64,000 bases of DNA from the NCBI GenBank assembly GCA_900551745.1, contig URXA01000003.1, positions 1 through 64,000 of the forward strand. The letters run 5' to 3'. This document shows positions 52,225-60,673 of this stretch, piece after piece (within the stretch, counting starts at the first letter, position 1; each line of letters begins with the position of its first letter). Position numbers and translations under genes: made by a program. This stretch comes from an uncultured Phascolarctobacterium sp. (GTDB lineage Bacteria > Bacillota > Negativicutes > Acidaminococcales > Acidaminococcaceae). Under the pieces are notes generated by a model that had not been told where the DNA came from, ran no database searches, and saw nothing but the letters and a program-made list of their open reading frames with translations.

Positions 52225-53682
52225 CTACTCAGCTTCAATATCATCCGCCGACCAGTTATCAACATCATTACGATCAGTTGACTTTCTATATTTTGCCATA
52301 CAGCTGCGTGTAATCAATTCTCCTGCGGCCAAAGTCAATACAATTCCAACAAGCACGAACATACTCTGTTTGAAATTGAAAGGAGTTCCAGGTACCCAGA
52401 TAAACAAAAACATCGTTGCAAGGATAATAAACTCACCAATCCGAACCATTAAGACTGCAAACCAGGACGGTCCAGGAAAGGTATATGGCCGAACCGTAGT
52501 TTTATCAGTGCGCCGCAATTTTAAAAAAGCTTCAAAATTTAACAGATAAGGAATTAATAGCAGAAAGCTTGTGCAGGAAAAAATCGACCAGAACATTTCT
52601 TCTGCCGAACCAGACATAGAACTCGCAACTAAGGTCATCGCTGAAGCAACAAATCCGGCAATAACCAAACTGCCAATTGGAGACCCATTTTTATGCGTTT
52701 TAGCAAAAATACGCGGAAGTTCACCTGTCAAGGCCGTTTCAGCAGACACGCGACAGACAGTGAGAATCCACATCATTCCCTGGCAGAATAGCACAGTAAC
52801 AAAAACAGCACCAATACCATAAACTAATGCATTCATCACAAAGCTGTCACCAAAGCCTATCCTGAAGCAATCTACGAGCCCTTGAATAATGCTGATATCT
52901 CCTATGGGAATTATTGCCAGCATAGCCAGTACAGTCACTATATAAAGTCCTGAAACCAACAGACAATTCTTCAACGCTGCTCTTGGAACATCACGGCCAG
53001 GATTTTCCATTGCAGAACCAGCCGCTGACATAGACTCAAACCCTAAAAAATTATAAATCAATGCTGGTATAAAAACGATCGACTGACCAAAAGTCGGAAC
53101 AAAACGATCCAATGTAATTGGATTAGCAAATTCAAAGTCATTTCGCATTAAATATAAAATGGCAGCAATAACCAGCCCTATGCCTAAACATAATTTTGCG
53201 ATAGCACTGAAATTGATGATCTTCTGTGAATTATCCATCGGCCTGGTGGCAACAAATACCATCAACCAAATAACCGCAATATTGAAACAGGTCACTATAG
53301 TATTGGATATTTTCAAATGAAAAACTTGACAAAAAACTGTAACGACAAGTGTTGCAACCGATGATATCCAAATAGCGTTGCAGGACCAGTAAATCCAACT
53401 AATCCGCGCTCCCCATAAATTTCCGAAAGCACGCTTAATCCATGCATAAAACCCTCCATTTTCAGGATAGGCGGAACCTAACTCCGCAACAGTTAAACTG
53501 CCGGGAAAGAAAAACAGTGCCCCAACAATAACGATCCAAGTCACTGCAGCAGCTCCCATTGTAGCAACCGAAGCAATAGTATCCACAAAAAAGATTGCAC
53601 AGACCAGCCCTAAAAGCATATCCAACTGACTAAGCTTGCTACTCTCCTGTTCCATTCTTACAGGCTTTTTATTCTCACTCAT
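52225..53682 (-). CDS. APC-superfamily amino acid permease
   Basis: A 485-residue transporter with 12 predicted helices and a hydrophilic N terminus (MSENKKPVRMEQESS). The GLVCAIFFVDTIASVA and YNFLGFESMSAAGSAMENPGRDVPRA segments (the latter is the APC TM6-loop signature) identify the family; APC members of this glutamate:GABA antiporter-like shape exchange or import amino acids. Substrate unknown. It is followed by the amidohydrolase and preceded by a leader with an unusual Shine-Dalgarno-like tract (53731-53750). Probably controlled by the two-component system upstream, by proximity only. Confidence 0.85.
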   Translation of the reverse strand: MSENKKPVRMEQESSKLSQLDMLLGLVCAIFFVDTIASVATMGAAAVTWIVIVGALFFFPGSLTVAELGSAYPENGGFYAWIKRAFGNLWGARISWIYWSCNAIWISSVATLVVTVFCQVFHLKISNTIVTCFNIAVIWLMVFVATRPMDNSQKIINFSAIAKLCLGIGLVIAAILYLMRNDFEFANPITLDRFVPTFGQSIVFIPALIYNFLGFESMSAAGSAMENPGRDVPRAALKNCLLVSGLYIVTVLAMLAIIPIGDISIIQGLVDCFRIGFGDSFVMNALVYGIGAVFVTVLFCQGMMWILTVCRVSAETALTGELPRIFAKTHKNGSPIGSLVIAGFVASAMTLVASSMSGSAEEMFWSIFSCTSFLLLIPYLLNFEAFLKLRRTDKTTVRPYTFPGPSWFAVLMVRIGEFIILATMFLFIWVPGTPFNFKQSMFVLVGIVLTLAAGELITRSCMAKYRKSTDRNDVDNWSADDIEAE

Positions 53683-53730
53683 TTGTCTCCCTCCCTAAAT
53701 GTTATTACCAGTCACACCGCTTTTAATAAA

Positions 53731-53750
53731 AGCTTTATCACCTCCTTTCT
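53731..53750 (-). promoter_or_regulatory. Orphan full-length Shine-Dalgarno sequence in the permease leader
   Basis: The minus strand reads AGAAAGGAGGTGATAAAGCT: its first 14 bases are exactly complementary to the usual 3' end of 16S rRNA (ATCACCTCCTTTCT), but no useful start codon lies within reach, and the next gene's ATG is 57 bases beyond. A small hairpin, GCTTTT/AAAAGC with a 3-base loop, follows at once. It resembles the stabilising Shine-Dalgarno elements known in some Firmicute leaders. Confidence 0.5.
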
Positions 53751-53902
53751 TTTTAAGCTAGTTATGCACTTCCAAACAACTACAAGGATCAGCTATCTGG
53801 CTGCCAGCTTACTTACGGTGTTACTTGTTACTGCTATTATCTAAAAAAACATACTACTTCTCTATAAAAGTGGCAGAATCAGGAAAAATCAGCCTATTAT
53901 CG

Positions 53903-53946
53903 GAAAAAAACACCGGATAACTTAAAAGTTATCCGGTGTTTTTTTA
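53903..53946. terminator. Terminator after the histidine kinase gene
   Basis: Long perfect stem AACACCGGATAACTT/AAGTTATCCGGTGTT with flanking T/A runs, immediately after the kinase stop at 53958. Confidence 0.88.
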
Positions 53947-53957
53947 CATCTTTGGTT

Positions 53958-55274
53958 TTATTCATCCAGTGCTAACAACGCCAACACTGAAAATACTGTC
54001 TCCGTATGCGTAATATTTAATTTACCATGATATTTATTGACGATACGTTTAATATTAGAAAGGCCGATTCCACAAAAATGTTTCTCTGTTTTCACTGTTG
54101 CATAACTATTTTCAACTAAATTAAGTAATCCATTATATGAATTATTTACTTGAATACAAAGAAATCCTTTTTGAACACGCGCATTAACATAAATAAACTT
54201 CTCTCCATCTTCTATTTCTAAACGCTTACATGCTTCCATTGCATTATCTAATAAATTGCCAAGCAAAATTAAAATATCAATATCTCGCACTGATAATTGC
54301 GGCGGTATTATCAAATCAAATTCCAATCTTATTCCAAAATCCTCTGCGCCCTGTAACTTATTGCTAAGGATCGCATCAATTACAGAATTACCACAGTGTG
54401 CAACAGAATGAGCAGATTCCACATCCTGATAAATAGTCTTTACATATTCCTGCGCTCTTTCCGTTTGCCCCTGCGCCAGAATCGTATTTAAATACCGAAG
54501 ATGGCTTTTCATATCATGTGAAATACTACGTATCTCCTTTTGCTGACTTTCCAATTCTTTATAATAAACGTCCTGCATTGAAAGCAGTTGTTCTATAATC
54601 TGCTTTTGTTCCATTGTTTCACTGATAGACCTCGTTCGATCTGCAAAAAAATATAATGACAATCCTAATAAGAGCAATAGTCCGCTGATGATCAAAAAAT
54701 TTTCCAGCATATATTCACGTGACTGCACCTGCATAGCCACATAGAATAGTTTTAATATAATTAACAGCATGAATAAAGGAACACAAAACACATAAATACC
54801 ATCAAAAAGTAAGTTCTTACCCTTTTCATAGCTACGAAGCTTATCAATGACAAATACACTGACAGTAAAAAGCAGATATAAAATCGCCTGTGACCAAAAA
54901 GCTGGTTCTAAATTCAAAGAATATTCAGAAATAGGATTACCACGCATCTGCCATAAAAATGTTGCTGCCAAAACAGTAAAAGCATAATTAAGTGCCACAA
55001 ACATAAAGGACACTATCAATTTTACTTCCATTTGATTTCTAAAAAAGATCAGGGAAAATAATACTATAAGTGAATAACAGAACAGTGATACGAAATAAAT
55101 AGAAAAACTGTTTCCAGCTGTAAATAAAACACAAAAAGCATATAAAAGCAAAGCCAGCCAATAGTATTTGGCTTTGACATCATTACGTTCTAAAAAGGTC
55201 GTAAATGCATGATGCAGCATGGCTGTTTCTGTAAAACATGCAAACCCTAATGTTAAAGCTTGATTAACTTCCAT
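53958..55274 (-). CDS. GHKL sensor histidine kinase (AgrC/NatK-like)
   Basis: A 438-residue kinase of the type paired with LytTR regulators: six or so N-terminal membrane helices (about 1-215), a dimerisation segment with the phospho-accepting His in SHDMKSHLRYLNTIL (about 262-276), and a GHKL ATPase with LLGNLLDNAMEACKR (N box) and GIGLSNIKRIVNKYHG (G box). Its start overlaps the regulator stop by 11 bases. The stimulus is unknown. Genes here are AT-rich compared with the core. Confidence 0.9.
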   Translation of the reverse strand: MEVNQALTLGFACFTETAMLHHAFTTFLERNDVKAKYYWLALLLYAFCVLFTAGNSFSIYFVSLFCYSLIVLFSLIFFRNQMEVKLIVSFMFVALNYAFTVLAATFLWQMRGNPISEYSLNLEPAFWSQAILYLLFTVSVFVIDKLRSYEKGKNLLFDGIYVFCVPLFMLLIILKLFYVAMQVQSREYMLENFLIISGLLLLLGLSLYFFADRTRSISETMEQKQIIEQLLSMQDVYYKELESQQKEIRSISHDMKSHLRYLNTILAQGQTERAQEYVKTIYQDVESAHSVAHCGNSVIDAILSNKLQGAEDFGIRLEFDLIIPPQLSVRDIDILILLGNLLDNAMEACKRLEIEDGEKFIYVNARVQKGFLCIQVNNSYNGLLNLVENSYATVKTEKHFCGIGLSNIKRIVNKYHGKLNITHTETVFSVLALLALDE

Positions 55275-55983
55275 AGCCAGCCTCTATATATTGCATTAAT
55301 AATTCGTAAACCTCTTTAGAACGATATTTGCTTACATAGATTTTTACTCCATTCTCCATTGTAATTACTCCCTTAAAAATATTTTTTACATAACGAAGGC
55401 TAACTACATAACTTTTATGTACCCGTACGAAATTAAATTTTTCAAGTTTTTCAGCAACTTCACTGATAGTGCCTCGAAAAGCATATCGTTGCTGCCAGCT
55501 TTGCAGATAAATTGTTTTCAAATCTGATTCAAAGTATAAAATATCTTCCATCTTAACCTTACTGATACCCTGTTCATTACTAATACTAAAATAATGCTGA
55601 TCAGCTTTTTCCTGTTTATTAAGTATTGTTCGAACTTCATTCAAAAAAACTTTTTTATCGATCGGTTTCAGTAAATACCTGTAAGCATTTACTGAATAAC
55701 CTTCCAATGCAAACTCTATCGTAGATGTAACAATTAAAATCGGCACGGTAGTGTCAATTTTCCGTATTTGTTTAGCTGTCTCAATACCATTTATTGGCTC
55801 CATGTACATGTCCAAAACCAAAAGGTTGAAACGACGCCCTATCTCATACTCTCGAATCAACTCCGGTCCAGTAAGATAAGGCATAATTTCCATACGATAA
55901 TTTTCTTTTTTGAGTTCCCCTAGGCAGTCCATAATTTCCTGCAAATCATTTTTGCAATCATCGCATAGCGCTAAATAAAACAT
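55264..55983 (-). CDS. LytTR-family response regulator
   Basis: A 239-residue regulator: receiver domain (about 1-118) with the phospho-acceptor Asp in LLVLDMYMEP and Thr/Lys switch residues in LIVTSTIEF and YLLKPIDKK, and a C-terminal LytTR DNA-binding domain (about 130-235; FVRVHKSYVVSLRYVKNIFKG). I chose ATG 55983; an earlier GTG lacks a spaced ribosome site. Pairs with the overlapping GHKL kinase. Candidate targets are the permease and amidohydrolase genes next to it, which is inference from position. Confidence 0.9.
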   Translation of the reverse strand: MFYLALCDDCKNDLQEIMDCLGELKKENYRMEIMPYLTGPELIREYEIGRRFNLLVLDMYMEPINGIETAKQIRKIDTTVPILIVTSTIEFALEGYSVNAYRYLLKPIDKKVFLNEVRTILNKQEKADQHYFSISNEQGISKVKMEDILYFESDLKTIYLQSWQQRYAFRGTISEVAEKLEKFNFVRVHKSYVVSLRYVKNIFKGVITMENGVKIYVSKYRSKEVYELLMQYIEAGYGS

Positions 55984-56247
55984 ATCTACCACCACCTTTT
56001 CTTACATACACAGTCATCAGAAGTTTTTTATCTGCATTTTCTTTTACATTATATATCATGCAATAAAAAGTTTTAACATCATAATTTTATTTAACTTATC
56101 AAAACTATTATACTATGATTTATTTTTTCTAGCTATTCACTATAAGAAAAAATCATAAATTATCAAAATTTACAGTAATGTTTCCAAAGATTATATTCGA
56201 AACTGTTAACATGCATAGCAACACTTTTTAAATAATAGTTTTGCTAA
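55984..56247. other. AT-rich intergenic stretch upstream of the two-component genes
   Basis: About 264 very AT-rich bases without a gene on either strand. On the minus strand there are two TATAAT boxes (near 56051-56056 and 56109-56114) with weak -35 regions, either of which could drive the regulator/kinase genes. Nothing else is recognisable. Confidence 0.4.
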
Positions 56248-56282
56248 CTAAAAAACGCGCCTGCCGAATCGGCAAACGCGTG
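56248..56282 (-). terminator. Terminator after tRNA-Arg
   Basis: Stem ACGCG(T)TTGCCG with CGGCAGG(C)GCGT on the minus strand (about 56255-56281) followed by TTTTTTAG. Confidence 0.82.
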
Positions 56283-56289
56283 TGTTTAA

Positions 56290-56366
<77 letters not shown>

Positions 56367-56397
56367 GTAAATGTTCTATTGTTTTCAGAACCCTTTT

Positions 56398-56426
56398 ACT
56401 ATAACACAAATAGAGGAAGCGTTCAA
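56398..56426 (-). promoter_or_regulatory. tRNA-Arg promoter
   Basis: TTGAAC (56421-56426), 17 bases, TATAGT (56398-56403) on the minus strand, 32 bases before the tRNA 5' end. It abuts the stop codon of the 101-residue gene. Confidence 0.72.
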
Positions 56427-56732
56427 TCACAAATTTTCTGTCATTCCCGGAGGCATACTCCATTCCACCAAGACGTCCGTATTGAACCAAAGCCTAGTCA
56501 GGCAAATTTTAAAGTTATCCAAGCTTTCAAGCGGCTCCAAGGTTTTAGTAACAAATTGCCGGACCGTATCGCCTTCCTGCACATCCAAAGTCAGCTTTTC
56601 ATTTAAAAATTTTTCTACTTTGGCTTTTGCTTCGGCAACGCCTAAAACAACTTCTGCTTTTTTATTTTCGCCATCATATTCAACATAGCCATAATTGCCA
56701 TGATGGTTTAAGGTTACAGCAAATTTGCTCAT
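56427..56732 (-). CDS. Small protein of unknown function (101 residues)
   Basis: A small soluble protein that I do not recognise. It starts MSKFAVTLNHHGNYGYVEYDGENKKAEV-like with alternating strands, then a helical middle and an amphipathic end; no signal peptide, no membrane segment, two cysteines at most. GAGGAAA precedes the ATG. It lies between tRNA-Arg and ppk, on the same strand as ppk but separated by 84 bases. Codon use and ribosome site look normal, so it is probably real. Confidence 0.65.
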   Translation of the reverse strand: MSKFAVTLNHHGNYGYVEYDGENKKAEVVLGVAEAKAKVEKFLNEKLTLDVQEGDTVRQFVTKTLEPLESLDNFKICLTRLWFNTDVLVEWSMPPGMTENL

Positions 56733-56816
56733 TCTTTTTCCTCCTCAAAACTTCTGCATACATTATAGCAACTCGCAGCCAATTCTACAATAAGCAGTAT
56801 TACTTAAGCGATTAAA

Positions 56817-58928
56817 TTACTCTTTACTGTCCTTGCTGTACATGGGCCGCAGTCTTACTTCCATCGGGATTTTATCAGCAGCGGCCGTTAAAAGTGCTTC
56901 CTCATATAAGGAACTCTGCGCGCTTACAGGCGTTGCTTTATTGGTGACACGTCTGTAGGTCCCGTTAGACTGCATCATATGCGCACCGACATTATCCCGC
57001 AGGTACAAGTCAAGAATCTCTTTGATACGCTTGATATGTTCTTCGCTCTCGACCGGGAAAAACAGTTCTACACGGTCATTAAGATTTCTGGGCATCCAAT
57101 CGGCACTGGAAAGATACAGCTGCTGTTCACCGCCGTTAGCAAACCAGAAGATGCGGCTATGCTCCAGCTGCCTGCCGACAATACTGCGAACAGTGATGTT
57201 TTCACTGATACCTTCAACACCGGCCCGCAATCCGCAAATACCGCGTACAATCAATTCTACCTGTACGCCGCCGATCGAAGCTTCATATAATTTTTGGATG
57301 ACCTGCTGATCGATCAAAGAATTCATTTTTACAATGATGTGCCCCTTGTTGCCTGCTTCGACCTGTGCTATTTCATTATCAATAAGTTCATAAATTTTAT
57401 CGCGCAGCCCTAAAGGCGCCATTACCAGTTTATTCCATAATGGCGGCTGCGAATAACCTGACAGCAGATTAAAAAACGCCGAGGCGTCGCTGCCAAACTG
57501 ATCGTTAGCTGTTAAAAGTCCCATATCTGTATACAGCTTGGCTGTATTGTCGTTATAATTACCAGTGCCAAGATGAACATAACGCTTAATGCCATCGGCC
57601 TCCTTGCGTACGATCAGAATGATCTTAGCATGAGTTTTCAGCCCTACAAGTCCGTAAATAACATGGCATCCGGCTTGTTCCAGACGTCTGGCCCAGATAA
57701 TATTATTTTCTTCATCAAAACGTGCCTTAAGCTCTACTAATACTGTGACCTGCTTCCCATTCTCAGCAGCACGTGCCAGAGCGGCTACGATAGGTGAATT
57801 GCCGCTGACACGGTATAAAGTCTGCTTAATAGCCAGAACCTTGGGGTCTGAGGCAGCATCATTGACCAGCTTTACAACAGGATCAAAGCTTTCATAGGGA
57901 TGGTGCAGTAAAATATCTTTTTTCCTGATAGCTCCAAATAAATCGCTGTCATCCGGCAATTCTAAAGGACGCTGCGGGACAAAAGGCTCATAGAGCCACG
58001 GCCACATACCAGGCAGACCGGCAAATTTAAAGAAACAGGTCGCATCAAGCGGGCCGTTAATTTCAAAAATTTCCTGTTCTGATAAATCAAGATTGTCGCT
58101 GAGGAATTTTTTGATACGCAGATTAGCTGTTTTATTTAATTCCACACGCACCGCCGCGCCCCGTTTTCGTTTACGCAGCGATTTCTCTACTTCTTTCAGC
58201 AAATTATCTATATCATCTTCATCAACATCAAGATCGGAGTCACGCGTCAGCCGAAATGGCACTACATCCAAAATTTGGCAGCCGTTAAAAAGATCATGGC
58301 AATTTTCAATGATAATATCTTCTAAAAATACAAAGGTCCGCTTGCCTTCACCCTCTACCTCGACGAGCCGCGGCAATACTGATGGGACCTGCACCAAACC
58401 CATGCTTTGTTCTTCATCCTGATTGATGAGCTCTACCGCCAAATTCAGCGTCTTATTCGCCAAAAACGGGAACGGTCTGGAAGCGTCGACAGCCATAGGC
58501 GTCAGAACCGGATAAACAACCTCACGGTAATATTCCTCCAGCCAGCTGCGTCCTTTTTCACTGATCTTGCTCACCCGACAGATCCTGACCCCATTATTTT
58601 CCAGCTCTTTAAGGATCGACAGCATATATTTATACTGGAGCTTGACCTGTTCATGCGCAGAAGCACTGATTTCGTCCAATTGTTCCTTGACTGTAAGTCC
58701 GGAAGCATCGCGCTGATTGATTCCATCTTCCCACTTATCCCACAGTCCGGCTACACGCACCATAAAAAACTCATCCAGATTAGATGCGGTAATCGCAACA
58801 AACTTCAAGCGTTCCAGCAGCGGCGTAGTTTTGACCGCGGCTTCCTTCAGCACGCGCAGGTTAAATTTCAGCCAACTCAATTCACGGTTAAAAAAATATT
58901 CAGGTTTGTTTAAATCTATGCTTTTCAT
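56817..58928 (-). CDS. ppk: Polyphosphate kinase (PPK1)
   Basis: Reversibly polymerises ATP gamma-phosphate into inorganic polyphosphate. The 703-residue protein has the PPK1 order: N domain (FFNRELSWLKFNLRVL), head domain, and two phospholipase D-like C domains with the phospho-accepting His in YVHLGTGNYNDNTAKLY (about 428-444) and the second His region HSRIFWFANGGEQQLYLSSADW. Its ATG directly follows the stop of the Ppx-like gene (TAGATG), so the two are translationally coupled, an arrangement common for ppk and ppx. Confidence 0.97.
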   Translation of the reverse strand: MKSIDLNKPEYFFNRELSWLKFNLRVLKEAAVKTTPLLERLKFVAITASNLDEFFMVRVAGLWDKWEDGINQRDASGLTVKEQLDEISASAHEQVKLQYKYMLSILKELENNGVRICRVSKISEKGRSWLEEYYREVVYPVLTPMAVDASRPFPFLANKTLNLAVELINQDEEQSMGLVQVPSVLPRLVEVEGEGKRTFVFLEDIIIENCHDLFNGCQILDVVPFRLTRDSDLDVDEDDIDNLLKEVEKSLRKRKRGAAVRVELNKTANLRIKKFLSDNLDLSEQEIFEINGPLDATCFFKFAGLPGMWPWLYEPFVPQRPLELPDDSDLFGAIRKKDILLHHPYESFDPVVKLVNDAASDPKVLAIKQTLYRVSGNSPIVAALARAAENGKQVTVLVELKARFDEENNIIWARRLEQAGCHVIYGLVGLKTHAKIILIVRKEADGIKRYVHLGTGNYNDNTAKLYTDMGLLTANDQFGSDASAFFNLLSGYSQPPLWNKLVMAPLGLRDKIYELIDNEIAQVEAGNKGHIIVKMNSLIDQQVIQKLYEASIGGVQVELIVRGICGLRAGVEGISENITVRSIVGRQLEHSRIFWFANGGEQQLYLSSADWMPRNLNDRVELFFPVESEEHIKRIKEILDLYLRDNVGAHMMQSNGTYRRVTNKATPVSAQSSLYEEALLTAAADKIPMEVRLRPMYSKDSKE

Positions 58929-60482
58929 CTAGTCACTCACCCGTTCTAAAATTGCTTTCAAGCCGTAAACTTCTTCAAAAAATATCGCTTTGCCGGCGAA
59001 AGTCCATTCTTCCAAAGTCAAATCGACCTTGCTTTTGGCTTCTATCAGCATCGTACCATCTTTAACACTGACTTTACAAACTTTGATTTTTTGCTGATAG
59101 CTGCGGTCCATAGCATCAGCTAAACGTACTAAGGCAGCTATTTTCGCCACTAACGGCGTCAGTTCTTTTTCCATTTCCGGACTGCCGGCCTTGTTTTCAA
59201 AAAGCTGATTGGCATGATAATAGCTTGCCAGGGCTACGATCTTTTTGTCATCATCACTGAAACCTAAAATGTCTGTTGACATAATCAGCTTATAGGTATA
59301 AAGCGAATGACTGCGCATGGAAATATATTTGCCGATATCATGCAGCAGCGCCGTAGCCTGCACTAAAGTGCGGCAGCGCCCATCCATACCATGGCTTTTA
59401 CTTAATTTATCAAACATTGCCAGCGCCAGCCGTTCAACCTGTTTGGCGTGCTTAACGTCATAATTATAATGTTCGCCGATATTATGGATCAGGCTCAATT
59501 GCTCTTTTTCCCGTTCGGCGGCATACTCTTTATCTGTCTTCGGTCCTATATGCAGCAGTTGAATGCCGTCGATAAAACGGTCGGCAGTAATAATTATCTC
59601 TTTTGTCGGCACTAGAGCCAGCAGCTGTTCATATAAAAGGATCGTAGGCAGTACCAATTCTGCCACACTTTCCTTTATCTTGAATACTTTTATGATCTGC
59701 GGCAGATTTAGTTTATGGACTTTATGAAAAAGTTCCATAAACTCCTCGGCTTTAATCCTCGTTACCTTAGCCTGAGTATCCAGTCCCAGCATCTGTAAAA
59801 GCAATTCGGTTTCCGTACCGGAAAGGATCAAATAGCGGATATTAGCATCTTTCAGCGCTTCGCGCACAGGTCCCATCGTACTGGCCAAAAACTCTGTCAA
59901 TGCCAGATTGAACTGCATGCCATTGCGCTGATTACGGTTAAAACTTTCTTTAATCCTGATGATGCCCACATGAAAATTCTGCTGATATTTAATTTTTTCA
60001 TCATCAACAAAAGTGATGCCCAAGCCGCCCGAAGAAATATCCATCAGCAGCATGCCATAATCTTTGCCGTTAATGCCTTCACTGCGCAAAGTCTGCCTGA
60101 TGGCCGTATACTTGGTATAAATTTCCTGAGGCATATCAACAACTTTAACTTTCAAACCAGTTTTAATATAAATCTGATCCAATAAAAACACCTGGTTCAG
60201 CGCTTCACGTACAGCAGTCGTTGCCTGCACACTGCATTCTTCCACACCATATTCGGACATCAGGCGTTTATAGCCCTGCAGCAGTTCGCAGATTTCACTG
60301 ACCATGCTGAAAGGGATGATTTTATTTTTAAAAGTTTCTTCGCCCAATCTGACTCTGTGGTTGCATTGTTCGATTACTTTTACCTTATTCATATTGCGAT
60401 ATTCAACTATTTGCATGCTTATCATCTCTGATCCGAGATGAATTGCAGCAAAGGTTGTATAGCTTTTCTTTTTCACAAACAA
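58929..60482 (-). CDS. Degenerate Ppx/GppA-like domain fused to an HD domain
   Basis: A 517-residue protein with a Ppx/GppA-type ASKHA region (about 1-310) and a C-terminal HD domain with HDIGKY (about 378-383). The two ASKHA phosphate motifs are altered: where active enzymes have AIDIGSNS it has AIHLGSEM (Asp to His at 15, Asn to Glu at 19), and FDLGGGST is replaced by MDISSGGLG (about 146-154). The HD motif looks intact. Position, coupling (58928-58931 TAGATG) and fold indicate a role in polyphosphate or (p)ppGpp handling, but hydrolysis by the ASKHA part is doubtful. Start ATG-like at 60482 with AGGAGG upstream. Confidence 0.82.
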   Translation of the reverse strand: MFVKKKSYTTFAAIHLGSEMISMQIVEYRNMNKVKVIEQCNHRVRLGEETFKNKIIPFSMVSEICELLQGYKRLMSEYGVEECSVQATTAVREALNQVFLLDQIYIKTGLKVKVVDMPQEIYTKYTAIRQTLRSEGINGKDYGMLLMDISSGGLGITFVDDEKIKYQQNFHVGIIRIKESFNRNQRNGMQFNLALTEFLASTMGPVREALKDANIRYLILSGTETELLLQMLGLDTQAKVTRIKAEEFMELFHKVHKLNLPQIIKVFKIKESVAELVLPTILLYEQLLALVPTKEIIITADRFIDGIQLLHIGPKTDKEYAAEREKEQLSLIHNIGEHYNYDVKHAKQVERLALAMFDKLSKSHGMDGRCRTLVQATALLHDIGKYISMRSHSLYTYKLIMSTDILGFSDDDKKIVALASYYHANQLFENKAGSPEMEKELTPLVAKIAALVRLADAMDRSYQQKIKVCKVSVKDGTMLIEAKSKVDLTLEEWTFAGKAIFFEEVYGLKAILERVSD

Positions 60483-60673
60483 ACCTCCTCTATTTTATAT
60501 TAAATTCGACGTAAGACCTCTAAATCCTTGCACAAACGTTACTTTTTACAATTCTTTACATAAAATTTTACAAAATCAGTTAAATGACGCAGGATTTTTT
60601 TAATCCGTGAGTAATATATAAAATATATCATTTTAATCGGGGAACGTTTTCTATATTACTGGGAGTGAAAAAT

